Shown here piece by piece: positions 24,464 through 33,043 of a stretch of 64,000 bases of DNA. The stretch spans positions 186,001 through 250,000 of the forward strand of contig NZ_JALPVJ010000011.1 in the NCBI RefSeq assembly GCF_023544445.1, written 5' to 3'. The DNA is from Actinoplanes sp. M2I2 (GTDB lineage: Bacteria > Actinomycetota > Actinomycetes > Mycobacteriales > Micromonosporaceae). The notes beneath the pieces are model-generated. The model worked only from the letters and a program-made list of their open reading frames with translations, did not search any database and had not been told where the DNA came from. Positions within the stretch are counted from its first letter, which is position 1; each line of letters starts with the position of its first letter. A program made the translations under genes and the position numbers.

Positions 24464-25204
24464 ATGTTCACTGTCGAACAGCGCGACCACCTGCGCGAGC
24501 GACTCCTGGGTCTGGCCGAGCAGGATGCCGCGATCGTCGGCGCCGCGGTGACGGGGTCCTGCGCTGTCGACGGTGGGGACCGGTGGTCCGACATCGATCT
24601 GGTGTTCGGGGTCGAGGGCGCGCTCGAAACGGCCCTGCACCGGTGGGCCGAGGTGCTCTACCGTGACGGCGAGGCGGTCCATCACTGGGACCTGCGGGCC
24701 GGGCCGGCCGTGTATCGCGTGTTCCTCCTGTCGAACGGGCTCGAGCTCGACGTGGCGTTCGTGCCCGCGGCCGAGTTCGGTCCGCACGGCCCGAGCTGGC
24801 GTACCGTCTTCGGGCGTCCCGCACCCGAGAAGGCGATCCCGGCCGCAAGCCGCCGGGAGCTGACCGGGCTGGCCTGGCATCACGCGCTCCACGCGCGTGT
24901 CTGCATCCGGCGGCGCCGCTGGTGGCAGGCCGAACACTGGATCAGCGCCCTGCGCGGCCAGATCCTCGCCCTGGCGTGTCTGCGCCTGGGGTACCCGACC
25001 GGCTACGCGAAGGGCGCGCACCTGCTGCCGGCCGACGTGACGGCTCCGCTGAGCGCCACGCTGGTCCGGGTCCTCGACGAAGCCGAGCTCGGCCGCGCTC
25101 TCGACGCGGCCGCGAGCGCGCTGATCGCGGAGGTCTCGCAGGTCGACCCGGCGCTTTCCGGCCGGCTCGCTCCGCTTCTCGGCGCCGGCTCGAGCGCACC
25201 CTGA
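24464..25204 (+). CDS. Nucleotidyltransferase-domain protein
   Basis: The 246-residue protein has the nucleotidyltransferase signature Gly-Ser followed by Asp-x-Asp: GAAVTGSCAVDGGDRWSDID, with a third acidic residue in GLELDVAFVP. The C-terminal half is helical, as in aminoglycoside adenylyltransferases and related DUF4037 proteins. It may transfer AMP to a small molecule or protein. No ribosome-binding site is seen; TAAAGT six bases before the ATG suggests a leaderless message. Confidence 0.75.
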   Translation: MFTVEQRDHLRERLLGLAEQDAAIVGAAVTGSCAVDGGDRWSDIDLVFGVEGALETALHRWAEVLYRDGEAVHHWDLRAGPAVYRVFLLSNGLELDVAFVPAAEFGPHGPSWRTVFGRPAPEKAIPAASRRELTGLAWHHALHARVCIRRRRWWQAEHWISALRGQILALACLRLGYPTGYAKGAHLLPADVTAPLSATLVRVLDEAELGRALDAAASALIAEVSQVDPALSGRLAPLLGAGSSAP

Positions 25205-25212
25205 CGAAGGCG

Positions 25213-25722
25213 TCAGACCTCGCCGAGCCAGCGCTGGCCGGCTTCGCCGAAGGGTTCCGCTCGGCCCGTCACAGCGGACCGGAGCCGCTCGGCGGTCGAC
25301 TCGGCCCGGCTGACGACGTCCGGAGGGTAGCCGTATCGCCGTCGGTTCACGGCGAACTCGTCCCGGTCGAGGACCTCGACGGCGCCGGCCGGCCGGGTAC
25401 GCCAGACGTCGAGGTCCAGATCGACCATGGTGACCTCAGCCGGATGCGGCCACGTAGCCGGCGTGGTGATGTCGCAGTAGACCTCGCACTCGGCCGGTGG
25501 GGCGCAGTACAGGGCCGTCCACCACTCGTGCCGCGGGATGAGCATGACCCGCGCTTCGGCGCTGGTGTAGATGGGCCCCTCGTCGCCGCGGTGGTAGACC
25601 GTCCCGGCCGGGCACCCCAGCCAGATGCCGTGCTCGTCGGTTCCGAGGCGCTGGGTGGCGTGATGCCAGTGCAGCCGCCCGTCGTACTTGCGGACCACGA
25701 CACGGACTTCGCTCGCCTCCAT
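25213..25722 (-). CDS. DUF402 family protein
   Basis: The 169-residue protein has the DUF402 pattern with HGIWLGCPAGTVYHRGDEGP, an aromatic-rich HEWWTALYC, VYCDITTPATWPHPAEVTMV and DLDLDVWRTRP carrying the conserved acidic residues. Characterised relatives hydrolyse nucleoside di- or triphosphates or are part of nuclease proteins. The exact activity here is inferred. The stop lies eight bases from that of the convergent nucleotidyltransferase gene. Confidence 0.78.
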   Translation of the reverse strand: MEASEVRVVVRKYDGRLHWHHATQRLGTDEHGIWLGCPAGTVYHRGDEGPIYTSAEARVMLIPRHEWWTALYCAPPAECEVYCDITTPATWPHPAEVTMVDLDLDVWRTRPAGAVEVLDRDEFAVNRRRYGYPPDVVSRAESTAERLRSAVTGRAEPFGEAGQRWLGEV

Positions 25723-25929
25723 GGACGAACCCTAGATCGGGCCGCGCCGCAGGGGTGCGTTCGAGCGGGGTGCTGACAGAACTCGATCATGACGGAAGGC
25801 CGTGTCGCCGGCGGTGAGCCGGGCTGCGGCTGGTGAGCGCGCGGGAACAACACGCGGGCTGACCGGGCGGGGCTGACCGGGCGGTTTTGAGCGGCTCGTT
25901 GGCGGCCGAGCCGGTCGTGAAGGACCGCG

Positions 25930-26475
25930 TCAGCGGGAGCGGGGTGGAGCCCCGCGCTGGCGCAGGTAGGCCAGGACGGCCTCGCGGGTGGTGCGGACGC
26001 CGAACAACGCCCGGGCCTCGGCTATGCGGCGGTTGGCCGTCCGCAGGGACAGGAATTCGGCTGCGGCGGCCGCGGCGATGGTGTCACCGGCGGCCAGGCG
26101 GTCGAGCAGGGCTCGTTGTTCGGGGACCAGGTCGGCCACCGTGCTGTCACCGCCGGCCGGTTCGGTGCTGTCCTGGTTGACCGGGCCGAGGCGGGCCAGG
26201 TCGTCGACCAGGGCCCGGCCCAGCGCGGACTCGGTGTCGCAGACCGCGATGATGCCGGCTCCGCGGGCGGCGGCCAGCACCGCCAGTTGCAGGGTGTCGG
26301 GGTCGCCGACCCGGCCGTGCAGCACCAGGCGGCTGCCGGTGACGTCCCACGCCGGGTCGGGCAGGGCGAAGCCGTCACGGGCCACCCAGCCGTCGCGGGT
26401 GAGTCGGCGCAGCAGGGTGTCGGCGTCGCCGTGATTGGCGACGACGTGTCGGGGAGCGTCGGGCTGTCTGGTCAC
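25930..26475 (-). CDS. Small LuxR-HTH regulator
   Basis: The 181-residue protein has an N-terminal region that looks like a degenerate receiver or ligand fold (LVLHGRVGDPDTLQLAVLAA) and a C-terminal LuxR-like HTH (LVPEQRALLDRLAAGDTIAA, then LSLRTANRRIAEARALFGVR). No conserved phosphorylation Asp is evident. Its GTG start overlaps the stop of the large LAL regulator by four bases, so the two are translated from one message and probably act together. Confidence 0.7.
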   Translation of the reverse strand: MTRQPDAPRHVVANHGDADTLLRRLTRDGWVARDGFALPDPAWDVTGSRLVLHGRVGDPDTLQLAVLAAARGAGIIAVCDTESALGRALVDDLARLGPVNQDSTEPAGGDSTVADLVPEQRALLDRLAAGDTIAAAAAAEFLSLRTANRRIAEARALFGVRTTREAVLAYLRQRGAPPRSR

Positions 26476-28976
26476 CGGCCATCCTTGTACGTGTCATTCG
26501 TGTCGGTTTCTGGTTGAGGGGTGGCGAAGGCCAGGGCGGCTGCTTCCGTACGGGTCCGGGCGCCGAGCTTGCGCATGCCGGCGCGGATGTGGGTGTCGAC
26601 CGTCTCGGCGGAGATGCCGAGCTGGCCGGCGATGCGGCGGGTGGGTTCACCGGCGGCGACCAGCCGCAGGACGTCGGTCTCGCGGCGGGTCAGCTGGTCG
26701 CCCGAGCGGGGGCTGCGGGTGTCGCGGTGCACGTTGTGGCGGCGCAACCCGCGGCGGGCCCGGCCGGCCAGCACGGTCAGCCCGGCGGCGTCGGCGAGTT
26801 GCTCGGCGGTCAGCAGCGCGGCGACGGCCCGCGCGGGGTCGGTGTCGCTCACCCCGGCGGCGAGCAGGCAGCGGATCCGTTCGCGCAGGGCGACGGGCCG
26901 CCAGGCCTCCGCGGCGGCGGTGAAGCCGTTGCCGGTGGCCCAGGCGGTCAACGTACGCCGGGCGGCCGTGGGCAGCCCGCCCGGAACCGGCGCGGGGGTG
27001 AACTCGCCCAGGTCGTGGGCGGCCCACCGGGCGGTGATCGCGTGCAGGCCGGCCAGCAGCCCCGCGGTCGCCGCCGCCGGGCCGCTGCGGGTGGCCCGGT
27101 CCGGTTGCCCGTCCAGCCACGCCGTCTCCTGCGCCACCCACGCGGTGGCCGGGTGCTCCGGCCCGCTGTCCAGATGCGCCCGGGCCGCCCCGAGCAGCCC
27201 GGTGTCGGCTTCGATCAGCGCCGCCGCCGCGGTGGCGTAGCCGCGGGCCTCCTCGGGCACGGCCCGGTCGGTGAGGTTGGTGACCCGGCGCAGGACACCG
27301 TCGGCGCCGTCCCACAGCCGCGCCGCGAGGGTCGCGGCCGGCGCCCCGGCCCCGGGTGTCGTGGGGACGAGGTCGCCGGGCAGCGAGCCGTGCAGGGCCA
27401 GGGCCCAGTCGGCGGCGGCGGTGAACCGGGTCTGCCAGCCGTAGGCCAGGTCGTCGGCGGCGGCCCGGGCGGCGGCCAGGGCGGCGTCGGCGGAGGCGGT
27501 GAGCCGGCCGTCGGCGGCCAGCTGTTCGACCAGCAGCCACGCCGACCAGCGGCTGATCAGCGGGTCGCCGCCGGCGGCGGCCGCGGCCAGCGCGGTGTCC
27601 CAGCCGGGTGTCCGCTGGTGGGCCTGCACCGCGGCGAGGGCGGCGGCCACCCCGGGCGCCGGTTGCGGGTGCCGGGCGCTGATCTTGTCGGCCAGGTCGG
27701 GGGCGTCGGACGGGTCGGTGGCCAGTTCGGCCAGCAGCAGCACCCGGTCGCGGCCGGCCAGCACCGGCCCGGTCGCCGCGTCGGGCACGGACCGGACGGC
27801 GGCGCGGGCCCCGGCCGGGTCGCCGGCCTGCAGCAGGGCTTCGCCGCGGAGCACGTCGGCTTCGGGCCCGAGGGGCTCACCGGTCTGCAGCACCCGCGCG
27901 GCGGCGGCCGGCCGCCCGGCGGTCAGGGCCGCGTCGGCCGCGGCGATCCGCACCCGCGGGTCGATCGGCACGTCGAGCTCGCAGGCGAACAGCAGCAGCG
28001 CCGCCCGGTCACCGCCGGTGCTGTGGTCGGCGGCGATCAGGGCCCGGCGGTGCGCGCCCACGAAGTCACCGGCCGCCGCGAGGTGCCGGGCGGCCTCGGC
28101 CGGCGGGGTGAGCTCGGCCAGCCGGGTGTGCAGCTCGACCCGCGCCGGCGCGTCCAGCAGCCCCGCCGCCGTCTCGGCCACGTAGGTCGACACCGGCAGC
28201 AGCAGGTCTTCGGCGGCCGAGGGGGCCGGGGCGACCAGGCCCGCGGCGAGCAGGTCGGCGGCGCCGGGGCCGAGCAGCCCGGCCGGGGCGGGCCGTCCGA
28301 GCAGGCCGAGCGCGGCCAGCGCCGTGCGGGCCGGGCGGGGCAGGTCGGCCAGGGCGGTCGCGATCGCGTACGCCACCTGGTCGATGCCGGGCCCGGACGT
28401 GGCCCGCCCGGCGGCGGCCTGCCGGGCCAGCGCGGTGACGGCCAGCGGGTTGCCGCCGGCCTGGTCGGCCACGGCGGTCAGGGCCGTCTCGTCGAGGTGC
28501 CCGGCGGTGCGCCGGGCCAGCTCGAGCGCGGCCGCCCGGTCCAGCGGCGGCACGTCGATCCACCCGGCCGCCGCGTCCCGCAGCGCCCGCAGCGCGGCCG
28601 GGGGCAGCCGGTGGGGTGTGCGCACGGCGGCCAGCACCCGGCAGTGGGCGGCCAGCAGCGGCAGCGCGGCCAGGGTGGCCGGGTCGGCGTAGTGGACGTC
28701 GTCGAGGACCAGCAGCCCGCCGCGGACCCGGGAGCGGACCGCCTCGGCCAGCAGGTGCACGTCGTCGGCGGGCAGCCGGGCGCGCACGGCCCGCGACAGG
28801 GCCAGGGCGGGAACGGTCTGCAGCATCGCCAGCCCGCCGCCGGCGTGCACCGGGCCGGGCACCGCCGCGGCGATCTCGCGCAGCGCAGTGCTCCGGCCGC
28901 AGCCGGGCGGGCCGGTCAGCACGACGAGACCGGGGCGTTGCAGCATGGCGGCGGCCTGACGCAGCGCTTCCGCCAC
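26472..28976 (-). CDS. Large ATP-binding LuxR regulator (LAL/MalT-like)
   Basis: The GTG at 28976 is fixed by AAAGGAG six bases upstream and gives 834 residues. Residues 1-30 end in a Walker A-like loop GPPGCGRST in which the usual lysine is Arg28. A Walker B follows in GLLVLDDVHYADPATLAALP. The middle 500 residues are Ala-rich TPR-like helices, and the C-terminus is a LuxR HTH (LTRRETDVLRLVAAGEPTRR, LGISAETVDTHIRAGMRKLG). LAL proteins are usually pathway activators. It diverges from the dynamin operon, with a 28-base near-palindrome between them. Confidence 0.85.
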   Translation of the reverse strand: MAEALRQAAAMLQRPGLVVLTGPPGCGRSTALREIAAAVPGPVHAGGGLAMLQTVPALALSRAVRARLPADDVHLLAEAVRSRVRGGLLVLDDVHYADPATLAALPLLAAHCRVLAAVRTPHRLPPAALRALRDAAAGWIDVPPLDRAAALELARRTAGHLDETALTAVADQAGGNPLAVTALARQAAAGRATSGPGIDQVAYAIATALADLPRPARTALAALGLLGRPAPAGLLGPGAADLLAAGLVAPAPSAAEDLLLPVSTYVAETAAGLLDAPARVELHTRLAELTPPAEAARHLAAAGDFVGAHRRALIAADHSTGGDRAALLLFACELDVPIDPRVRIAAADAALTAGRPAAAARVLQTGEPLGPEADVLRGEALLQAGDPAGARAAVRSVPDAATGPVLAGRDRVLLLAELATDPSDAPDLADKISARHPQPAPGVAAALAAVQAHQRTPGWDTALAAAAAGGDPLISRWSAWLLVEQLAADGRLTASADAALAAARAAADDLAYGWQTRFTAAADWALALHGSLPGDLVPTTPGAGAPAATLAARLWDGADGVLRRVTNLTDRAVPEEARGYATAAAALIEADTGLLGAARAHLDSGPEHPATAWVAQETAWLDGQPDRATRSGPAAATAGLLAGLHAITARWAAHDLGEFTPAPVPGGLPTAARRTLTAWATGNGFTAAAEAWRPVALRERIRCLLAAGVSDTDPARAVAALLTAEQLADAAGLTVLAGRARRGLRRHNVHRDTRSPRSGDQLTRRETDVLRLVAAGEPTRRIAGQLGISAETVDTHIRAGMRKLGARTRTEAAALAFATPQPETDTNDTYKDGR

Positions 28977-29013
28977 CTGATCTCCTTTCCTCTGCGATGT
29001 ACCGGTGCGGGTG

Positions 29014-29041
29014 GCACGAACACGGGATCCCCTGCTCGTGC
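29014..29041. promoter_or_regulatory. 28-bp near-perfect palindrome between LAL regulator and dynamin operon
   Basis: The site runs from GCACGAACAC through the central GGGATCCC to CTGCTCGTGC. Twelve of 14 base pairs in the two halves are complementary. It sits 38 bases before the LAL regulator start and 126 bases before the first dynamin gene. Its size and symmetry suit a dimeric regulator, perhaps one of the two LuxR-type proteins next door. Confidence 0.5.
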
Positions 29042-29166
29042 GCTGTCCGTAGGCTGGGCCTGCGGCGGCCGGCACCGGCGGCCCGCCCCGACATGCGAGG
29101 AGGGCCGGCAGTGACACCCGCCGTGGTCTGCACATTCTCTCCGACAGTGTGCCCGGCTGACGAGTC

Positions 29167-30681
29167 GTGGTGAGCGGCCCGCTGAGCGCCAGCGTAGCGA
29201 CGCTCTGTGACGAAATGGTCCCCCGTGTCGGGTCGGAGGCCGGTAACCAGCTCATACAGATCCGCGATCGACTCGGCGAGCCGCTACGCGTTGCGATTGC
29301 GGGTCGTTTGAAAGCCGGAAAGTCGACACTCGTCAACGCGTTGATCGGGCGCCGGGTGGCCCAGACGGCCGTCGGGGAGTGCACCCGGGTCGTCACCCGC
29401 TTCCGGTACGGGCCGGCCGACCGGGTCGATGTGGTGTGCCGCGACGGGCAGCGCCGGAGCCTGCCACTGGACGACGACGGCATGATCCCGCAGCGGCTCG
29501 GCGTGCCCGCCTCCCGGGTGGCGTACGTGGACGTCACCCTCACCAGTGAGAAGCTGCGCGAGCTGACCGTCGTCGACACGCCGGGGCTGGCCTCGACCGA
29601 CACGGTGGTCAGCGCCCGCGCCGAGGAGGCCGTCGGTGTGTCGGCCGCCCCGTTCGACGCCGACATCGACGCCGACTCCGCGTCCGAGGTCGCCGCGGCC
29701 GAGGCCGTGGTCTACGTGTTCACCCAGGCGGTGCGGGCCGACGACCTGCGGGCCCTGGAGGCGTTCCGGGACGCGTCGGCGCGGCTGGCGTCCAGTCCGA
29801 TCAACGCGCTGGGCGTGTTCGGCAAGGTCGACACCCTGGTCGGCGGGGCCGGCGACCCGTGGCCGGTGGCGGCGCCGCTGGCCGGGCAGCAGGCCGCGCT
29901 GCTGGTCCGCACGGTGTCCGACGTGGTGCCGGTGGTGGGGCTGCTCGCCGAGACCGGCGAGTCGGGCCGGCTGACCGGCGCCGACCGCGACGCCCTGCAA
30001 CGACTGGCCGGGCTGCCGGCCGCTCAGGTCAAGCTGCTGCTGGCCTCGGTCGACCTGTTCCGGGCCCGGGCCACCGTGATCGGCGCCGAGCAGCGCGAGC
30101 GGCTGCTGACCCAGCTCGACCTGTACGGCATCGGGTTCGCGCTGGCCCAGCTGGCCGCCGACCCGGCCCTGTCCACCGGGGAGCTGGTGCGCCGCCTGGT
30201 CGCCGCGTCCGGGTTCCCGCGGCTGCGGCACACCCTGCAGGAGACGTTCCGCTGGCGCTCCGACGCGATCAAGGCCGGCTGGGCGTTGTCCCGGCTGGAA
30301 CGGCTGGCCGGGCACACCCGCGACGAGGGCGACCGGGAACGGCTGCGTGACGCCGTGGAACGCCTGCTGCGCGACCCCGCCTACCACCGGCTGCGGCTGC
30401 TCGACGCGGCGCAGCGGGTGGCCACCGGCTCGGTGCCGATGGCTCTGGAGTGGGAGCAGGAGCTGACCCGGCTGGCCACCTCGGAGGACCCGCGCTGGAT
30501 CCTGCGGCTGCCCGAGGCCGGCGACGACGAGCTGGCCACCGCCGCGGTCGCGGCCGCCCACCGCTGGCGGGTCTACGCCGTCGCCGGCGCCGGCCCGGCC
30601 CAGTCCCGGGTGGCGCAGATCGCCCACCGCGGTTTCCACCTGCTGTCCCAGCAGCTGCGCGGCTCGCAGGTGCGCCGATGA
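29167..30681 (+). CDS. Dynamin-like GTPase, first of a pair
   Basis: The 504-residue protein has a dynamin-family GTPase domain: G1 in AGRLKAGKSTLVNAL (Lys52), a G2-like Thr in GECTRVVTRF, G3 DTPG at 137-140, and a G4-like GKVD in GVFGKVDTLVGG. The remaining 280 residues are helical, and no clear membrane segment is seen. The start is the GTG at 29167, just after an in-frame stop at 29158. Its stop overlaps the next gene by four bases. Paired bacterial dynamins (DynA/DynB, IniA/IniC) remodel membranes, for example at sporulation septa in Streptomyces. Confidence 0.85.
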   Translation: MVSGPLSASVATLCDEMVPRVGSEAGNQLIQIRDRLGEPLRVAIAGRLKAGKSTLVNALIGRRVAQTAVGECTRVVTRFRYGPADRVDVVCRDGQRRSLPLDDDGMIPQRLGVPASRVAYVDVTLTSEKLRELTVVDTPGLASTDTVVSARAEEAVGVSAAPFDADIDADSASEVAAAEAVVYVFTQAVRADDLRALEAFRDASARLASSPINALGVFGKVDTLVGGAGDPWPVAAPLAGQQAALLVRTVSDVVPVVGLLAETGESGRLTGADRDALQRLAGLPAAQVKLLLASVDLFRARATVIGAEQRERLLTQLDLYGIGFALAQLAADPALSTGELVRRLVAASGFPRLRHTLQETFRWRSDAIKAGWALSRLERLAGHTRDEGDRERLRDAVERLLRDPAYHRLRLLDAAQRVATGSVPMALEWEQELTRLATSEDPRWILRLPEAGDDELATAAVAAAHRWRVYAVAGAGPAQSRVAQIAHRGFHLLSQQLRGSQVRR

Positions 30682-32477
30682 CCGACCTGACCGCCACCCT
30701 GGACACCGCCGTCAAGGACGCCCTGGCCTATGTGCGCACCCACGACCCGGACGCGGGGGCCGAGCTGGCCGAGCTGCGCCGCCGGCGTCTGACCCGCCCC
30801 GAGGTGGTCGTGGTCGGCGAGACCAAACGCGGCAAGAGCTCCCTGATCAACGCGTTGCTGGGCGTGCCCGGCCTGTCCCCGGTCGACGCCGCCGTCGCCA
30901 CGGCCACCTACCTGCAGTTCGTGCCGGGCGAGCCGGGTGCGCGGGCGTGGCTGCCCGGCTCGGCCGACCCGGTCACGATCGACGGGCTGGCCGGGTGGGC
31001 GACCGGCGAGCAGCGGGCCCGCCGCATCGAGGTCAGCCACCCGGCGCCGCTGCTGCGCTACGTCAGCCTGCTCGACACCCCGGGGGTGGGCGGGCTCGAC
31101 CCGGCCCACACCGCGGTCGCGCTGGCCGCGGTGGAACGGGCGACCGCGCTGATGTTCGTGGCCGACGCGTCCGCGCCGCTGTCCAAGCCCGAACTGGACT
31201 TCCTGGTCGCCGCCAGCGAACGCGTCGACGCGGTCGTGTTCACCCTCACCAAGATCGACGCCTATCCGGGGTGGCGGCGCATCCTCGACGACAACCAGGC
31301 GCTGCTGCGCGCGCACGCCCCGAGGTTCGCCGACGCCGCCTGGTTCGCCGTGTCGTCGGCCCTGGCCGAGCTGGCCGTCGAGGCCGGGCCGGACGACCAG
31401 GCCGCCCTCGTCGACGCGTCGAAGATCGCCGAGTTGCAGCACGCGCTGGTCGAACTGGCCGGCCGCGGCCACCAGCTGAGCCTGGCCAACGTGCTGCGCG
31501 CCGCCCGCGGGGAGCTGGCCCGGCTCGAGTCGGCCGCGCACGACCGCGTACGGGCGGTGGAGGCCGACCCGGTCCGGACAGCGCAGCTGCGCGCCGAACG
31601 GGCCGCGCTGGCCGCCCGCAAACGCACCGAGTCGCGGCAGTGGACGCTGCTGCTGAGCACCGAGACCCAGCGGGCCCGGGTGGAGACCGTCGGGCAGCTG
31701 CGCACCCGCATCGCCGGGGTCCAGCTGGAGTTCTCCGAGCGCATCGACGCCGGGCGCGGGGAGACCCTGACGCAGCTGCCCGAACGGCTCGACACCGAGT
31801 TGCAGGCCGTCGCCGTGCAGCTGTCCGACCGGCTGGAGGAGACCTTCGCCCAGGTCGGCGAGAAGGTCCTGGCGTCGGTGTTCGACCACGACGAGCGGGC
31901 CCAGATGCTGGGCCGGCTCAACGCCACCCTGCGGCACGCGATGGACACCGCCCCGCCGCGCGACGGCTCGGCCGACAACCTGCTCATCGCCCTGTCCGCC
32001 GGGGGGATCGCGTTCATGGCCGGGCGCGGCGCCATGCTCGGCGCGTCGGTGCTGGCCGTGGGCGGCGGGCTGCTCGTGCCGGTCGCCGGGATCGGGCTGG
32101 GCCTGGCCGCCGGCGGGTACGTGCTGTACCGCCGGCGGGTGCAGACCGACCGGCAGCAGGCCCGCATCTGGCTGCGCGACGTGCTCGGCGAGGCCCGCGC
32201 CGCGCTGGCCGACGAGATCGCCAACCGGTTCACCGACCTGCAGTACGCGCTCAGCGTCGCCGTCGACGACGCCGTCGAGAAGCGGCTGCGCGACCTGGAC
32301 GCGCACATCGCCGACATCGACGCGGCCGCCGCCGAGGACGCGGCCGGCCGGGCCAGGCGCCGCGCCGCCGCCCAGCGCGAGCTCGACGCCGTACGGGCCC
32401 GGCTGCACGCCACCGACGCGGCCCTGGGCAAGGCGCGGGCGCTCACCCCCGTACCCCACGACGAGGAGAACCGATGA
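30678..32477 (+). CDS. Dynamin-like GTPase with membrane hairpin, second of a pair
   Basis: The ATG at 30678 lies in an ATGA overlap with the previous gene and gives 599 residues. GTPase motifs are GETKRGKSSLINAL (Lys53), DTPGVGG at 133-139 and TLTKIDAYPG (G4). Long charged helices follow, then a hydrophobic hairpin at about 432-488 (DNLLIALSAGGIAFMAGRGA and LLVPVAGIGLGLAAGGYVLY), then more helix. The hairpin should insert in the membrane while its partner stays peripheral. This division matches known heteromeric bacterial dynamin pairs. Confidence 0.87.
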   Translation: MTDLTATLDTAVKDALAYVRTHDPDAGAELAELRRRRLTRPEVVVVGETKRGKSSLINALLGVPGLSPVDAAVATATYLQFVPGEPGARAWLPGSADPVTIDGLAGWATGEQRARRIEVSHPAPLLRYVSLLDTPGVGGLDPAHTAVALAAVERATALMFVADASAPLSKPELDFLVAASERVDAVVFTLTKIDAYPGWRRILDDNQALLRAHAPRFADAAWFAVSSALAELAVEAGPDDQAALVDASKIAELQHALVELAGRGHQLSLANVLRAARGELARLESAAHDRVRAVEADPVRTAQLRAERAALAARKRTESRQWTLLLSTETQRARVETVGQLRTRIAGVQLEFSERIDAGRGETLTQLPERLDTELQAVAVQLSDRLEETFAQVGEKVLASVFDHDERAQMLGRLNATLRHAMDTAPPRDGSADNLLIALSAGGIAFMAGRGAMLGASVLAVGGGLLVPVAGIGLGLAAGGYVLYRRRVQTDRQQARIWLRDVLGEARAALADEIANRFTDLQYALSVAVDDAVEKRLRDLDAHIADIDAAAAEDAAGRARRRAAAQRELDAVRARLHATDAALGKARALTPVPHDEENR

Positions 32478-32965
32478 CCGACCACCACGACTTCGGCCAC
32501 GACGGCCACGACGACTTCCCGATCTTCGAGGAGCCGCACGCCGACCACTACGAACCCCCGCCACCGGACGAGCACCACGACCTGTACGACACCGACGACG
32601 CCCCGGGACCCGTCGAGGCGCCGTTCGAGCACCACGACGACACCCCGTACGCCGAACCGGTCGCCGCCGAGGACCACGCCGCGCTCACCGGCGTCACCGC
32701 CGAGGACCCGGTCGACGTGTTCCCGGCGACGCTGGACGTGGGCGACCTGCCCGAACCGGTCGACGGGTTCCCGTGGATCGACACCGGCAGCCTCGGGGTG
32801 GTGCCCGCCGCCGCCCTGACCGAGACCCCCGACCCGGTACGCCCCGAGGAGCTCGCCGAGTACGCCGGCGTCGACCTGCCCCCGGCGCAGGACCCGTGGG
32901 CCGCCCTGGCCGACTCCGACGACCCGGCCACCAGCACCCTCGCCCGGTGGTGGAACGAAAACTGA
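32474..32965 (+). CDS. Acidic His/Asp-rich protein of the dynamin operon
   Basis: The 163-residue protein begins at an ATG overlapping the previous stop by four bases, with GAGGAG upstream, so it is translationally coupled to the two GTPases. Its first 45 residues are dominated by Asp, Glu and His (MTDHHDFGHDGHDDFPIFEE). The middle is Pro/Val-rich, and the end, DPATSTLARWWNEN, holds a tryptophan pair. It has no membrane segment and is very acidic. I do not recognise a family; it may be a soluble partner of the dynamin pair. Confidence 0.72.
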   Translation: MTDHHDFGHDGHDDFPIFEEPHADHYEPPPPDEHHDLYDTDDAPGPVEAPFEHHDDTPYAEPVAAEDHAALTGVTAEDPVDVFPATLDVGDLPEPVDGFPWIDTGSLGVVPAAALTETPDPVRPEELAEYAGVDLPPAQDPWAALADSDDPATSTLARWWNEN

Positions 32966-33043
32966 GTACCCGGCCCCTCCCCGCCGCCCGCACGGGGATG
33001 ACATAGTTTCGGCGCTGACGATCGACACCTGGAGCCGAAGCAC

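Noticed and set aside
25855..25890. Short direct repeat GGCTGACCGGGCGG
   Set aside because: Two adjacent 14-base copies in GC-rich intergenic DNA; too short and isolated to mean more than slippage.
26514..29114. 866-codon open frame on the plus strand
   Set aside because: It is the antisense shadow of the LAL regulator, extremely Gly/Gln/Arg-rich and without motifs.
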